Part shown: piece by piece, positions 22,997-33,663 of the stretch | Numbering within the stretch: the stretch's first letter is position 1 | Layout: each line of letters begins with the position of its first letter | Source: Petunia secreta | Lineage: Eukaryota > Streptophyta > Magnoliopsida > Solanales > Solanaceae | Direction of reading: 5' to 3' | Length of the DNA stretch: 64,000 nucleotides | Assembly (NCBI GenBank): GCA_029990175.1 | Contig: JARKIP010000017.1 | Coordinates: forward strand, 25,841,001 to 25,905,000 | The notes under the pieces: model-generated | Database searches by the model: none | Told to the model about the DNA's origin: nothing | What the model saw: the letters and a program-made list of their open reading frames with translations, nothing else | Program-made: the position numbers and the translations under genes

Positions 22997-24220
22997 TTGC
23001 TTCCTTCATTTATGTTGCACTCTTTCATTTGTAGTTTATCCCAAGAAAAACGGCACATTTTCTAATATGATAGGAGTAGTAACTTTTTAGTAGTACGTCT
23101 TCTACTTTACCTTTGTCGGGTTTCAATACTTTAAAAGTTAAGGATAATTTCAGAGACCTTCTTTCATGATTGTCTTAGTAACACTTAATTCCCTTGTGGT
23201 TTGGAATATTACAACAACCTCCCTTATTCTCTTTTTTTTAACTAAACTAGTTTTAAATTTTTATATTCCAACGTTACCCTTTTGTACCCTAATTAGAGCT
23301 CCCCTATGAACATTCTCCTTCATATTCCTTCATCCTAATGTTAATTATTTCTCTTGTTCTAGCAATCAATTAAATACTAACAATATTTAGAGAGTGAGAA
23401 AGAATACCCCAAAATTGAAATTCTTATAGCTATAAGTAAGATTTTTTTGAAGAATTGTCATCAAACAATTTTAGTTACAATAAAGTGTAAACAAGTAAAA
23501 CATTTTTGGTAGAAGAAACATAACTTATAAGATAGAACTTCATGCTCATTTAATCCTGCACATCACTTTAGTATACTTCTGCAATTGGTTCTTACTTTGG
23601 TTGATAAAATGCTAGCCGACTTCACAAAATTAATCAATAGCTGAAAAATGTATACAAAGTGTGGACCTTTATCACATGCTAAAGTAAAAACAATACGAAG
23701 TTCATTCTTTAATTTCTCAATCGAATTTACTTATGTAACAATGGATTTTCTTTTTCAATGTTTGAGATGAAAGATTTCACGCAAAACCAAAAAACAATTA
23801 TTTTGCTTCCAAAAGTATATTGTAAAGAAATCTTGCAATCAGTTAAAAGCACCCCACATTAAGAATATGAAACCTGGAAAGAATACGATAGAGAAGGTTA
23901 GGAGAGGCTCTAACTAGGGTATAAAAGGGTAAATTTGGAATATAAAGAATTAAAACAAATTTGGTTACAAAAAACTGCAGGCGTAGTGTTCCAAACCACG
24001 AGAGATTTGAGTGTTACAAAGACAAACCTCCTGAAGGGAGGTTTATGAAATTAACCCTAAAAATTATTATCAATTTTTTCATTACTTCAATCTTTTTTTT
24101 TTTCTTCTTATTTCTCATTCTTCTAATAACAAGGATAATTTTGGGACATTAAAAAGTTATATTTACTTCTTAAACATCGTGCTTTATCAAACACAGCCAC
24201 ATAAATTTGGACGGAGGTAA
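22997..24220. mobile_element. Stowaway-type MITE split by a later insertion
   Basis: The left end TTGCTTCCTTCATTTATG (22997) and, on the other strand, the right end TTACCTCCGTCCAAATTTATG (ending 24220) are inverted. TA flanks each side (22995-22996 and 24221-24222). Inner words TTGCACTCTTTC, GTTTATCCCAAGAAAAACGG and ATCAAACACAGCCACATAAA are typical of this MITE type. It is interrupted by the Mutator-type MITE at 23141-24057; without that insert it is about 300 bp. Confidence 0.65.
23141..24057. mobile_element. Mutator-type MITE with long inverted repeats
   Basis: The ends AGGATAATTTC and GAAATTAACCC (reverse complement GGGTTAATTTC) begin imperfect inverted repeats of about 170 bp. These share GTAACACT, TCTCGTGGTTTGGAA / CCTTGTGGTTTGGAA, TTATATTCCAA, TTACCCTTTT.TACCCTA and TAGAGC. 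The flanking 9-mers TAAAAGTTA (23132-23140) and TAAAAATTA (24058-24066) form a near-perfect 9-bp target duplication, as Mutator elements make. The centre is non-coding. The open frame at 23961-24152 spans the right arm and is not a gene. Confidence 0.8.
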
Positions 24221-24573
24221 TACTACATACAATAATTGCGGAAAAAGTCAAAAAAGTAATAATTTTACGCTAGCTACTTATCGACTGCCCATATGGTTGT
24301 TAATAAAACTAGTTTATATACAACTGCATTAGCAAATACATTTTCTTCTCAAAGATCATACCTTTTTAATTTAATAATGTCGTCATATGCGCCTACAGCC
24401 TTAGACTTTATTCTTCTCCCTTTTTCTGGCCAATTCGTTTTGTTCTCGATGGTTTTCATTCCAATGTAAAAGCAGACCTTCCAGGAGGAATTGACATTCT
24501 TATCAGATTCGTTAAGGGCACTGAAGTTGGGTTTGACTTAGATATTATTATTGAAGGATTCATGTTTTGAGCA

Positions 24574-25889
24574 TGTTGCTCCCAAACGCACACGCAAGTA
24601 TACGTGGTCGACAAGTAATAAAGTGATAAGTAGAGTATCGTTCCCACGAAGACTATTTAGACTGAATTCTAGCAAACAATTTCCTAAGAACTATTCAGGG
24701 ATCTTTTTCCAATGGTTGAGATTTTACTGACTAAAACAATAATTAAAACAATTAACTGAAGTCAAGTAATAGAGCAATTTATGGGTTGTTATCAATAATG
24801 GAGAAACGGTCCAGGGTCAGAGTTGCAAACAGTCCAGTTGAGTTTTCCAGTTGATTCTACTTCTTGATTTCCTAGATTGCTAACTAACAGGTTAATTGTA
24901 CCCGTGAAAACCTTTCGATTCTTCACGGTCTATGTAGGCTACTCCAATCCCTATATGTCTATGGGTTGAATCACGTGCACGCATTAACGATCCTGTAATG
25001 GGTTAAACTAGGCAAGCAAGTATATGTCTATCCTACCCGCGAATTGGTTCCCCGATGCCCGGGTTCACAAACTAGTTCTATTCTTTCTTATTTGCGTTCA
25101 TAAATTCCCTCTGTCGAGTTCAATCTAAGAACCGTAGATAGTGTTCAATTATACGGCCGTTATAATCAAACAATTATGATCAAGAAAGAATAAACAATCC
25201 GTAATGGTAAATCAATAGGAAGAAATCAACTTTCAAACATCAACCTTTATGTATATACTCTAACCCTAGAACGAACAAACTATAGAATTAAAGAGAAGAA
25301 TGAGAGAAAGAGAGAAAGAACTTGTGTAGAAGACATCTAGGGCTCCTCCCCTCTCCTCCAAAACTTGCTCCAAAGTCTGAACTCCCATGAAAAACTAAGT
25401 AAAAGAGTATTTATAGAGTTTACAAACACCTAGTAATAAGTTAGACCCAAGCCTAGACGAATAGGAAGTCAAAATTCGCTCCAGGGGCGCCATAACGGGC
25501 GCCCCGCGCCCACGATCGCGCGAGCTTGGACAGAGGACGTCGAAAGTCATCCCGTTTTGGGCCTGCGCCGCATTGAAAAACGCACTGGGGTGGCTGGCGC
25601 TGTGGGGCCCGCGGCGCATGGCCTACAGCGCCCAGCCATTTTGCTTCGTTCCTTGCTCTTTCGCGTGCTCGTGTTGTGCCTTCGTGTGCTCGATCCAATC
25701 CCCAATCAAAATCCAATCTTTTCTTGCTCAATCAAGCTCTTAAAAGCTCCAATTACACTGCATAACAACCTACACACACACGACATAAAATCAGTGTAAA
25801 ACCACAGTCACAAGCTATAAAACGAGCGAATAAAGTATTAAAACGTGAGGAAATATTAAGGAAATATAGGCATAAAATGCCAAACATCA
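24574..25889 (-). repeat. 3' LTR of the non-autonomous retrotransposon
   Basis: 1316 bp. On the plus strand it begins TGTTGCTCCC and ends CCAAACATCA. The GC-rich part (about 25480-25640) contains GGGGCGC and GGGGCCCGCGGCGC words and gives rise to spurious open frames. Confidence 0.9.
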
Positions 25890-25908
25890 CCACCCCACAC
25901 TTGAACCT
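25890..25908 (-). other. Polypurine tract
   Basis: On the minus strand the sequence directly before the 3' LTR reads CAAGTGTGGGGTGG, purine-rich and adjacent to the LTR start TGATGTTTGG. This is the expected place and composition for the plus-strand primer. Confidence 0.75.
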
Positions 25909-25909
25909 T

Positions 25910-27944
25910 TGCTCGCCCTCGAGCAAGTCACATCTCACTACCCAACCTAGATAGAACAGGTCTGCCTATGACTATGGTTGATACCGACCATTGAACCAAT
26001 GCACACATGACTACTATGGATCCACACCATGCCAACAATCTACCAAAACCAAAAATATGAGAACAACCACCCCAAAATAGCTCAAATGCACAAACTCAAC
26101 TTAATGCAACCATGCTCCCACAAAATCACACCTATCTATTCAACCAAGAAGCCATCAACTTCACCTATTTCATGCAAACCATGCGCCCTCACCAATATGA
26201 AGCAAGAGAGTGTCCCCCAAAGATCACACACAACAATAAATATCAAAAATAGAATGGGGACAATAGCATAGAAAGAATTCACTCACTCTCATGAAAAGCT
26301 CACATGCCACACACAATGTACTATAGGCTTGCCCGTAGTGTAGGACACCACTAATGTAAGCTCATTCTAATCGGGATTAACTAGGACTTTTAAAAAGGTC
26401 GTAATGTAGGCTAAGGGGCGGGTAGGATACATATGGTAATAGTGACTACCTCCCTAAGCACTTTAATACATCACATTCAAGTTAAGCATCAATCTCATCA
26501 AAGCCACCCAATCAACAACTTTCACACACACACCTTCTCAACAAGTAGCATTTTTCTTTTAAGCACACACTAGCAAGGAATGAATATCTTTTTCTCTTTT
26601 TTTCTTTTTCACAATTCTTTTCTTTTCTATTTTCAACTTTGCTATTTTTTTTCTCATTATCTTCCAACCTTGCCAATGCTTTTCACTACTTCACAATTTT
26701 TACAATTATTCCCCTTCATTAGTTCCACTCAAGAACCTCCCAACATCCAACCACAACTCCAATCATCTACACAATATCAATAAAGTGCTTAAGGAGTAAA
26801 GGGCCAAAAGAGTCAATTAAGAACAAATGGGTAGGCTCGGGGTGTGGGTACCAATAGAAAGGATCAAAGAAATCACAACAACAATTTTTTTCAAGGTATA
26901 TGTAAGGGTAGGCAAATCAAAAGAAAGCCTTGTATCATTTCCCAACTAGAGCAAACCTAAGATTTCGCTTTGCACACAAAAGGGCAAGTTCTAGACATTA
27001 ATATGCAACATGGAGTAAACAAGAACATGTCTCACAACACACATTGCACATGATCCACACAAAAAGGTTCCATTAACAACTCTCAACTAAGCATCTAGAA
27101 TGTAACTTGTGGAAATTTAAGCACTCATGCACAAAAGTTCACAATCAAGTCAAGCAAGCGGACTCAAGCATCTCAAGGGGGTCGTTTCATGTTTTTTTTT
27201 AGGCATGCATCAAATTAAAACTCAAGGATAACACAAATAGCACATGCAATCAAGTTCAAGTCCACCGGTATCAAACAAATCAAAGGCACCTAGCATTCCA
27301 CCTATTTCTTTCGTCTAAGGTCATCTACAACTAACTATCCTAATCCTAAAAATAGAAATACTACCCGGTTCAAAGGCCTCCACGTGGAAAAGAACCGAGG
27401 CCATAAGAAAAACCACGTGGTGGATGACATGTACCACTAATAAAACTAAAAGGAAAATCTTTTTGGAATTTTTCATTGGTTTTCTAATTTTTTTTTTTCA
27501 TATATTAAAGCAAGAAACAAATAAAAATAAAGTCAAGTAACAAAAGAAAATCCTACGGTACATGCATCCCTAACCTCAAAAATAAATAAAGGGTAGTTCC
27601 CCACCCCACACTTAAACTAAGCACTGTCCTCAGTGCTAAAAATAAGCAAGCGCAAGGTAAAGAAAACTTCCCTGAAGATTCTAGTCCTTGGTGCTAGCAT
27701 CCTCCAAGCTTCCATATAGTATGAGGTACTCAGACTTCCCTCATCAGGTCATCAATATTGGGCAAGGGTGAGGACACCCCACACTTAGCCTCGACATTAC
27801 ATGAACCTGCAATCCAAAGAATCACCCAAAGTAATATACAACTATAAAAATACTAATAAAAATAAATAAAAGTAAAGCAAGCAAATTGGGTTGCCTCCCA
27901 AGAAGCGCCTTAGTTAACGTCGTGGCACGACGAAGACAACTTCA
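25910..27944. other. Non-coding interior of the non-autonomous retrotransposon
   Basis: About 2 kb with low GC and many CACA/AACAA words. No coherent coding frame was seen; frames at 26029-26271 and 26580-26783 are low-complexity. It holds two further copies of the polypurine-like motif AAGTGTGGGGTG on the minus strand (27600-27613 and 27775-27786). Confidence 0.6.
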
Positions 27945-28934
27945 TCACTTTTGTCTCCACCTTGAACTAATGAATTGAATCCCCAACTTTGCCTCAAGTT
28001 TACAACTGTGGTATTGGGGTGGTGGCAAAAATACAACAGGACCAAGTAAACAATGCCGCATTTTGCACTTCTTAGCCTTTAAATGAGGGATGTCGTTTTG
28101 TCTCCTCGGCATCACAAACTCTAAAATATAGGCACCTTGTTCCTCCTCCTTTTGTTTCTTCATAGGCTCGGGTGGCTCAATTTTCATGTCACCATCCAAA
28201 CACAATGTTGAAAAATGATTGGAATGAGGTCCAATGCGCTTCAATTCTAAAGTTGCATTACTTTTGACACCCTCACTTGCACAAACACTAGAATCCTCAC
28301 CTATGATGTTTTCTATTTCCTCACTTGACTCTAATGTGATTTCCTCAACCTTGGCATCATCAACTGCTATTGGGTCGAATGGTAGGAATTCCACTTTTTG
28401 CTCCTCAAATTGGCTTCTAAGCTCTTCTATCTCAAATCTACTATTTACGACAACTGATAATTGAGCTTCAGACACCTCAACCATATCACTCAAATTATCC
28501 TCCAAGTCGTGAATAGTCAAGCCAAATTCGTTGATCTCTTGCCCGAGCACAACCCTTTCTTCCATAAATTGCCTCGTCATATTTGTAAGTTCACTCCTGA
28601 AATCCCCATAAGCTTCTAAGAGTTTGGCTTGCTCCATTAGCCAAGTTTCGCTAACAACCTGCACTTTATCGCTCCTGTCAAACTCACAAACATCATTAGA
28701 ATCATCACCAAAATTATTGGGGGAAGGAGCATGACACTTAGGACAATCATTCCACCGACCACCACACAATTTACAAAAATTCCAATCAAAGGTGGTAGAA
28801 AATTCACATAACCAGTCTCGCAGGGTTGAAAGAGTTGGACAATTTTCCCACAAGTGGGTTCCTCCACAAAGTAGACAGAGATCCTCAAAATTTGAGCAAT
28901 CATCATTCGACCAATTTTCGTTAATAGATGCCAT
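27945..28934 (-). CDS. Zinc-knuckle coiled-coil ORF of the non-autonomous retrotransposon
   Basis: The 329-residue open frame is the first ORF downstream of the primer site. Near the N terminus are two cysteine clusters. C20-X2-C23-X3-H27-X4-C32 is close to the gag zinc knuckle (CX2CX4HX4C), and C54-X2-C57-X6-C64-X2-C67 follows. Residues about 110-185 are rich in E, L and Q with heptad-like spacing and are probably coiled coil. An acidic stretch lies at about 190-225 and a basic C terminus after about 275. This looks like a nucleic-acid-binding, self-associating protein, perhaps a reduced gag-like product; no capsid domain was recognised. There is no premature stop, which fits the young LTRs. 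Function is inferred from position and motifs only. Confidence 0.6.
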   Translation of the reverse strand: MASINENWSNDDCSNFEDLCLLCGGTHLWENCPTLSTLRDWLCEFSTTFDWNFCKLCGGRWNDCPKCHAPSPNNFGDDSNDVCEFDRSDKVQVVSETWLMEQAKLLEAYGDFRSELTNMTRQFMEERVVLGQEINEFGLTIHDLEDNLSDMVEVSEAQLSVVVNSRFEIEELRSQFEEQKVEFLPFDPIAVDDAKVEEITLESSEEIENIIGEDSSVCASEGVKSNATLELKRIGPHSNHFSTLCLDGDMKIEPPEPMKKQKEEEQGAYILEFVMPRRQNDIPHLKAKKCKMRHCLLGPVVFLPPPQYHSCKLEAKLGIQFISSRWRQK

Positions 28935-29028
28935 GATAAGACAAGTAACACAATACTAAACTAAACAAAAATTAAACCTGAATAGAAAATAATAAATCGT
29001 TCAAAAAGAAATCAGTCAATTATTTAGT

Positions 29029-29046
29029 CCACGGCAACGGCGCCAA
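29029..29046 (-). other. Primer binding site
   Basis: On the minus strand, four bases after the end of the 5' LTR, the sequence reads TGGCGCCGTTGCCGTGG. This is close to the TGGCGCCGTTGCCGGGGA site known from Tat/Ogre-type plant retrotransposons, which is complementary to a tRNA 3' end. Confidence 0.8.
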
Positions 29047-29051
29047 AAACT

Positions 29052-30368
29052 TGTTGCTCCCAAACGCACACGCAAGTATACGTGGTCGACAAGTAATAAA
29101 GTGATAAGTAGAGTATCGTTCCCACGAGGACTATTCAGACTGAATTCTAGCAAACAATTTCCTAAGAACTATTCAGGGATCTTTTTCCAATGGTTGAGAT
29201 TTTACTGACTAAAACAATAATTAAAACAATTAACTGAAGTCAAGTAATAGAGCAATTTATGGGTTGTTATCAATAATGGAGAAACGGTCCAGGGTCAGAG
29301 TTGCAAACAGTCCAGTTGAGTTTTCCAGTTGATTCTACTTCTTGATTTCCTAGATTGCTAACTAACAGGTTAATTATACCCGTGAAAACCTTTCGATTCT
29401 TCACGGTCTATGCAGGCTACTCCAATCCCTATATGTCTATGGGTTGAATCACGTGCACGCATTAACGATCCTGTAATGGGTTAAACTAGGCAAGCAAGTA
29501 TATGTCTATCCTACCCGCGAATTGGTTCCCCGATGCCCGGGTTCACAAACTAGTTCTATTCTTTCTTATTTGCGTTCATAAATTCCCTCTGTCGAGTTCA
29601 ATCTAAGAACCGTAGATAGTGTTCAATTATACGGCCGTTATAATCAAACAATTATGATCAAGAAAGAATAAACAATCCGTAATGGTAAATCAATAGGAAG
29701 AAATCAACTTTCAAACATCAACCTTCATGTATATACTCTAACCCTAGAACGAACAAACTATAGAATTAAAGAGAAGAATGAGAGAAAGAGAGAAAGAACT
29801 TGTGTAGAAGACATCTAGGGCTCCTCCCCTCTCCTCCAAAACTTGCTCCAAAGTCTGAACTCCCATGAAAAACTAAGTAAAAGAGTATTTATAGAGTTTA
29901 CAAACACCTAGTAATAAGTTAGACCCAAGCCTAGACGAAATAGGAAGTCAAAATTCGCTCCAGGGGCGCCATAACGGGCGCCCCGCGCCCATTATCGCGC
30001 GAGCTTGGACAGAGGACGTCGAAAGTCATCCCGCTTTGGGCCTGCGCCGCATTGAAAAATGCGCTGGGGTGGCTGGCGCTGTGGGGCCCGCGGCGCATGG
30101 CCTACAGCGCCCAGCCATTTTGCTTCGTTCCTTGCTCTTTCGCGTGCTCGTGTCGTGCCTTCGTGTGCTCGATCCAATCCCCAATCAAAATCCAATCTTT
30201 TCTTGCTCAATCAAGCTCTTAAAAGCTCCAATTACACTGCATAACAACCTACACACACACGACATAAAATCAGTGTAAAACCACAGTCACAAGCTATAAA
30301 ACGAGCGAATAAAGTATTAAAACGTGAGGAAATATTAAGGAAATATAGGCATAAAATGCCAAACATCA
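29052..30368 (-). repeat. 5' LTR of the non-autonomous retrotransposon
   Basis: 1317 bp, nearly identical to 24574-25889. Visible differences include GACTATTCAG against GACTATTTAG, CCCATTATCG against CCCACGATCG, and one extra A in GACGAAATAGG. Confidence 0.9.
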
Positions 30369-30739
30369 GAGCACATAATTTTTTATTGAAAAAAACATAA
30401 ATCAAAAAACTTACTTATTCTCCTTACAAAAGCAGTAGTATCTTGACCACAGCTGAAATTACTGGTCGTCGGTGGTTGTCACGTTCTTGTCGGAGAAACT
30501 TCTTTCCAAAGTCTAAACACTGTTATTTGTTAGAGTTCACAGAGTGTTTGACTATGTATTAGGTAACTTATCTCTTTACATACATAGTCTTTAAGAGCAC
30601 ACTTTATGAGTGGACTCTTAATCAGGTAAATCCAACAATTGTATATGCAATAACGGCTGAAGCATACATTAGATGGAGTCAATTGAGTTCGATGATAGGT
30701 TGAACCAATCAAGTATAGATAGTTAATTTGAGATAAAAC

Positions 30740-31227
30740 TAATGAGTTCTGTTCCACTTGAAAATCCGTTCTAGAGGTCTGCCTCAACAAATAGCCAGTG
30801 TTAAATACTTTGCTTTGATTTTTTTTTTAATGTCCATAGTTCTCCTAGGAGAGATTATGTAGTATTGCCGAAAGGGAGTTAATTCTTTTCTGATGTAATT
30901 TTGATGTCTGGTTCGTGTCTTCGTGATTTTTTTTTTTTAAAAAAATAAAAAATTGTCATATGCACGTTCCAAATATTCTACGTTTTCTCATCAATCGAAT
31001 ATACGTAGCAAAAGAATTACTACTACTATACTTGACCGTAATGTTCGTGTTCCTAAGCTAACATCACACGTAAGAGCACTAGAGCAAAAATGAGGAACAA
31101 ATATTAGAGATAAAAGGTGAGGGGATTTGTTTTCAATATATTCATTGATTAAAAAGCATTACAAACAAACCAGAATTTATGATAATACATTCACAAAAAG
31201 CATCAAATGTAGGACACTAGAGTATTG
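30740..31227. repeat. Duplicated segment, copy B (3' side of RING gene 2)
   Basis: Collinear with 10720-11036, 11731-11784 and 21653-21855 of copy A, but without the MITE and Helitrons. It ends in GGTGAGGGGATTTG...TTGATTAAAAAGCA, which matches 21667-21705. It supplies the empty-site reference for the insertions in copy A. Confidence 0.78.
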
Positions 31228-31992
31228 TTACATTATTTTTTCACTCTGGTTTTCCATGGGCATCTCAAAGCGACAAATAGGGCAATAATGACTTGTCTCT
31301 AACCACTTGGTGATACACTCTCCATGAAATATATGAGAACAAGGCATGCGAAGTATCTCATGAGTCTGATCCTTCACAAGTTCATCTAGACAAACCGCAC
31401 ATTCATCATCATCATTGGTATTTTCTTCATCAACTTGCATCTTCTTTAGTAACGTCAGTGATGATTTACTAGCAGGCACCATACCATGTGATAATCCAAA
31501 CAAAATCCTTTCATCACAAACATGGTTTTTCACCAACCTTAAATCCAAAGATACCTCCAACATTCGACGACCCTTGTTTGAGTTTTTTCCAATAATTCTA
31601 CGCAGTTGTCTCATTGTTTTTTGAACTATAGAGTGAAGATTATCTTGAAACTCGACGTTCGGGATTTTTCCCACAAGATTTGAAATTTCATGGTAAAATC
31701 TGTCATCGGACAATATAACTTTAGGGGTGAGAATGTTATTAGTTAACTTTTCCTTTCTCCAGTCACTACGAAAGAGTATTAATTCTTCATGTACTTCTGC
31801 TAAGTTGTCAGAATATGGCTTAATCCAAAGAAGATCTCCAGTTTGTAACGAACAGTGAATGTTTACGAGGGGTAAAGAAGAAGAACTGGTCTTAGATTGA
31901 ACATCAATCGATGATTCATTTTGTGAAACTTCTTTTAAACTGTATAGGCATTTAAAGTCGTGGTTGTGGCACACAAAGTTTTGGGTCGCCAT
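31228..31992 (-). CDS. RING-H2 finger protein, probable E3 ubiquitin ligase (paralogue 2)
   Basis: This is a single-exon, 254-residue protein. The zinc ligands are C198, C201, C218, H220, H223, C226, C237 and C240. From CSHIFHGEC to FEMPME the sequence is identical to paralogue 1; the N-terminal half is much more divergent but alignable (SDDRFYxE, LxxKxxVD). It is predicted to be an E3 ligase by the RING-H2 finger alone. The strong conservation of the finger with a fast-changing N terminus fits retained E2 binding and shifting substrate choice (inference). The 3' flanking and 5' flanking regions are duplicated with it, so the pair arose from a local segmental duplication. Confidence 0.9.
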   Translation of the reverse strand: MATQNFVCHNHDFKCLYSLKEVSQNESSIDVQSKTSSSSLPLVNIHCSLQTGDLLWIKPYSDNLAEVHEELILFRSDWRKEKLTNNILTPKVILSDDRFYHEISNLVGKIPNVEFQDNLHSIVQKTMRQLRRIIGKNSNKGRRMLEVSLDLRLVKNHVCDERILFGLSHGMVPASKSSLTLLKKMQVDEENTNDDDECAVCLDELVKDQTHEILRMPCSHIFHGECITKWLETSHYCPICRFEMPMENQSEKIM

Positions 31993-32063
31993 ATTGGTAG
32001 ACTTTATGAAAAATTAAGTGTGTGTTGTAGGTTTACTTTGGAAAAGAACAGGTGCTTTAGTCT

Positions 32064-32071
32064 TGATTTAT
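32064..32071 (-). promoter_or_regulatory. TATA box of RING gene 2
   Basis: TATAAATC on the minus strand, 72 bases before the ATG at 31992, leaving room for a leader of about 40 bases. The neighbourhood GGTGCTT.A.TCTT.ATTTATA is shared with 22620-22637. Confidence 0.55.
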
Positions 32072-32239
32072 AGTAATAGTTTGTGAAGTAAATTTGTGAT
32101 ACTTAAGGATTAAACAAATTTCATAACCTAATTTGATAAGAAAAGGGATTATGAGTTGTGACAAAAGCTTTCCTTTTCCTAGATGGAGTATGGAAGTTCC
32201 ACCGTTTTGGGAACATTTAGGAATAGGAAAAATCAAAGT

Positions 32240-33663
32240 AAGTACATACGACTAGAAAAATCATGTTAGCCTATTTTTTTGCATACGTTATTAAAAGTTA
32301 TAGTAATATGCATCAATTATGTAAAAAATTAATTATTTTTTATTTGAATTAATCTAGCATTGTATATATAGTATAATTTTCCCTTATATAGATTAGATAT
32401 AGGTAAAGTTTGTCAATCTACCGTTATCCTTTACGGTGATGGGCGGATGGGCTGAACATGTAAAACCGGAAATTGCACAAGAAGGTCATTAGGCGCCGTG
32501 CTGTTTAAGTCTTAACCCATGTCTTTAAATTTGTGCAAGAATAAGATAATTTTGCAAATTTTGACAAATGAATCATAACTAGAGTAATATAACAGTTTGT
32601 GTCATATAGTCCTATTTTCTATGTTCGAACTTACACTCACTACAAACAATTACTATCCACTAAAATTACTTATCAATAACTAGAACAAACACACAATATT
32701 TGAAGTTTGTACGGTTAAAATATATACATTAACCTAAATTAATGCAAAACATTCATCTGCTTCACAGAAAAATATTATTGATACAGTGTTAGTACTCTTA
32801 CCAAAAAGAGAAGGCAAAAGTGAATACTCCATCTATCTTTGCCAGTTTGACACCATCTCCCTATTAAAAATGTAAAAACATTTTCTCATAATAATATGCT
32901 CATTTAATGATTGAAGTGATATGCATCATCTCTATTCTCTACTATGAAAGTACATGGCATGTGAGGGCGCCCACATGGAAACATAAAGAGACCCGGTCCA
33001 TCTTTAATGGCCATGACAAATGGACAACTTAGCCAGCAGGCCCAATTAGGATAGCCAACCCAGATCCAGAAGAGACTCATAAACTCCCATTTTACATCAT
33101 TATGTTTACCAGATATGATCATATCATATGAAGTCTATAATATTAACGTGATTCTACCAAAAAAAAAAAAAAAAAAGAAGCATCAGCCATGCTTTTATGA
33201 TAAATAAAGGTCCTCGTACTTTGGCATAAGAATTTAAAGCTAGTGTCACATTATAAAGTAAAACTGTAATTCTTGTTCAAAAATAGACCGTCCTCTAAGT
33301 CCAGTAGTAATTAGTCAATCAAGGACAAAGGAGCTAAATATTTTCCTCCTCCTTGCTTTAGGTGTGACCAATGCTATAGAGCACCCATATGCTAAAATTA
33401 CGGTTGAAAAATGCGTTTATGATACAATAGAAAAATTTAGAGAGTGATCGAAAATAGAGCATAACACTACTGAAAGCTAAAGCTCAATTAGTTTGACTTC
33501 ATTAAACTATATATTGGACGCTGCAAATATATATGAAAATAAAATTGTATCGAACACTTTATAACGTCTCAAATTAGAACTTGTGTTATATTCTCTTAGA
33601 TCTATTTTATTAGCATGTTTAAAAAAGTGAGATCTTTCTATTATAAACAATACAATTAGGCCT
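32240..33663. other. Intergenic, nothing recognised
   Basis: AT-rich sequence. A 72-residue open frame on the minus strand at 32904-33122 is not recognised and has no supporting context. A poly-A run lies at 33159-33176. Confidence 0.5.

Larger units (their letters stand above)
24574..30368 (-). mobile_element. Non-autonomous LTR retrotransposon, 5.8 kb
   Basis: Two LTRs (24574-25889 and 29052-30368, TG...CA ends) flank a 3.16-kb interior. The target duplication is GAGCA (24569-24573 and 30369-30373). The tRNA primer site and polypurine tract place transcription on the minus strand. There is no protease, reverse transcriptase, RNase H or integrase; the only long frame is the zinc-knuckle ORF at 27945-28934. 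The LTRs differ at roughly a dozen positions in 1316 by eye, which implies a recent insertion. The primer site of the TGGCGCCGTTGCCG type suggests mobilisation by a Ty3/gypsy Tat/Ogre-like partner (inference). Confidence 0.88.

Noticed and set aside
25395..25799. Overlapping open frames in the GC-rich part of the LTRs (also 1630-1899 and 29992-30278)
   Set aside because: They lie inside LTR sequence, appear in several frames at once, and are explained by local GC content.
32904..33122. A 72-residue tryptophan- and cysteine-containing frame on the minus strand
   Set aside because: No recognised family, no promoter, no repeat of the frame elsewhere; too short to support.
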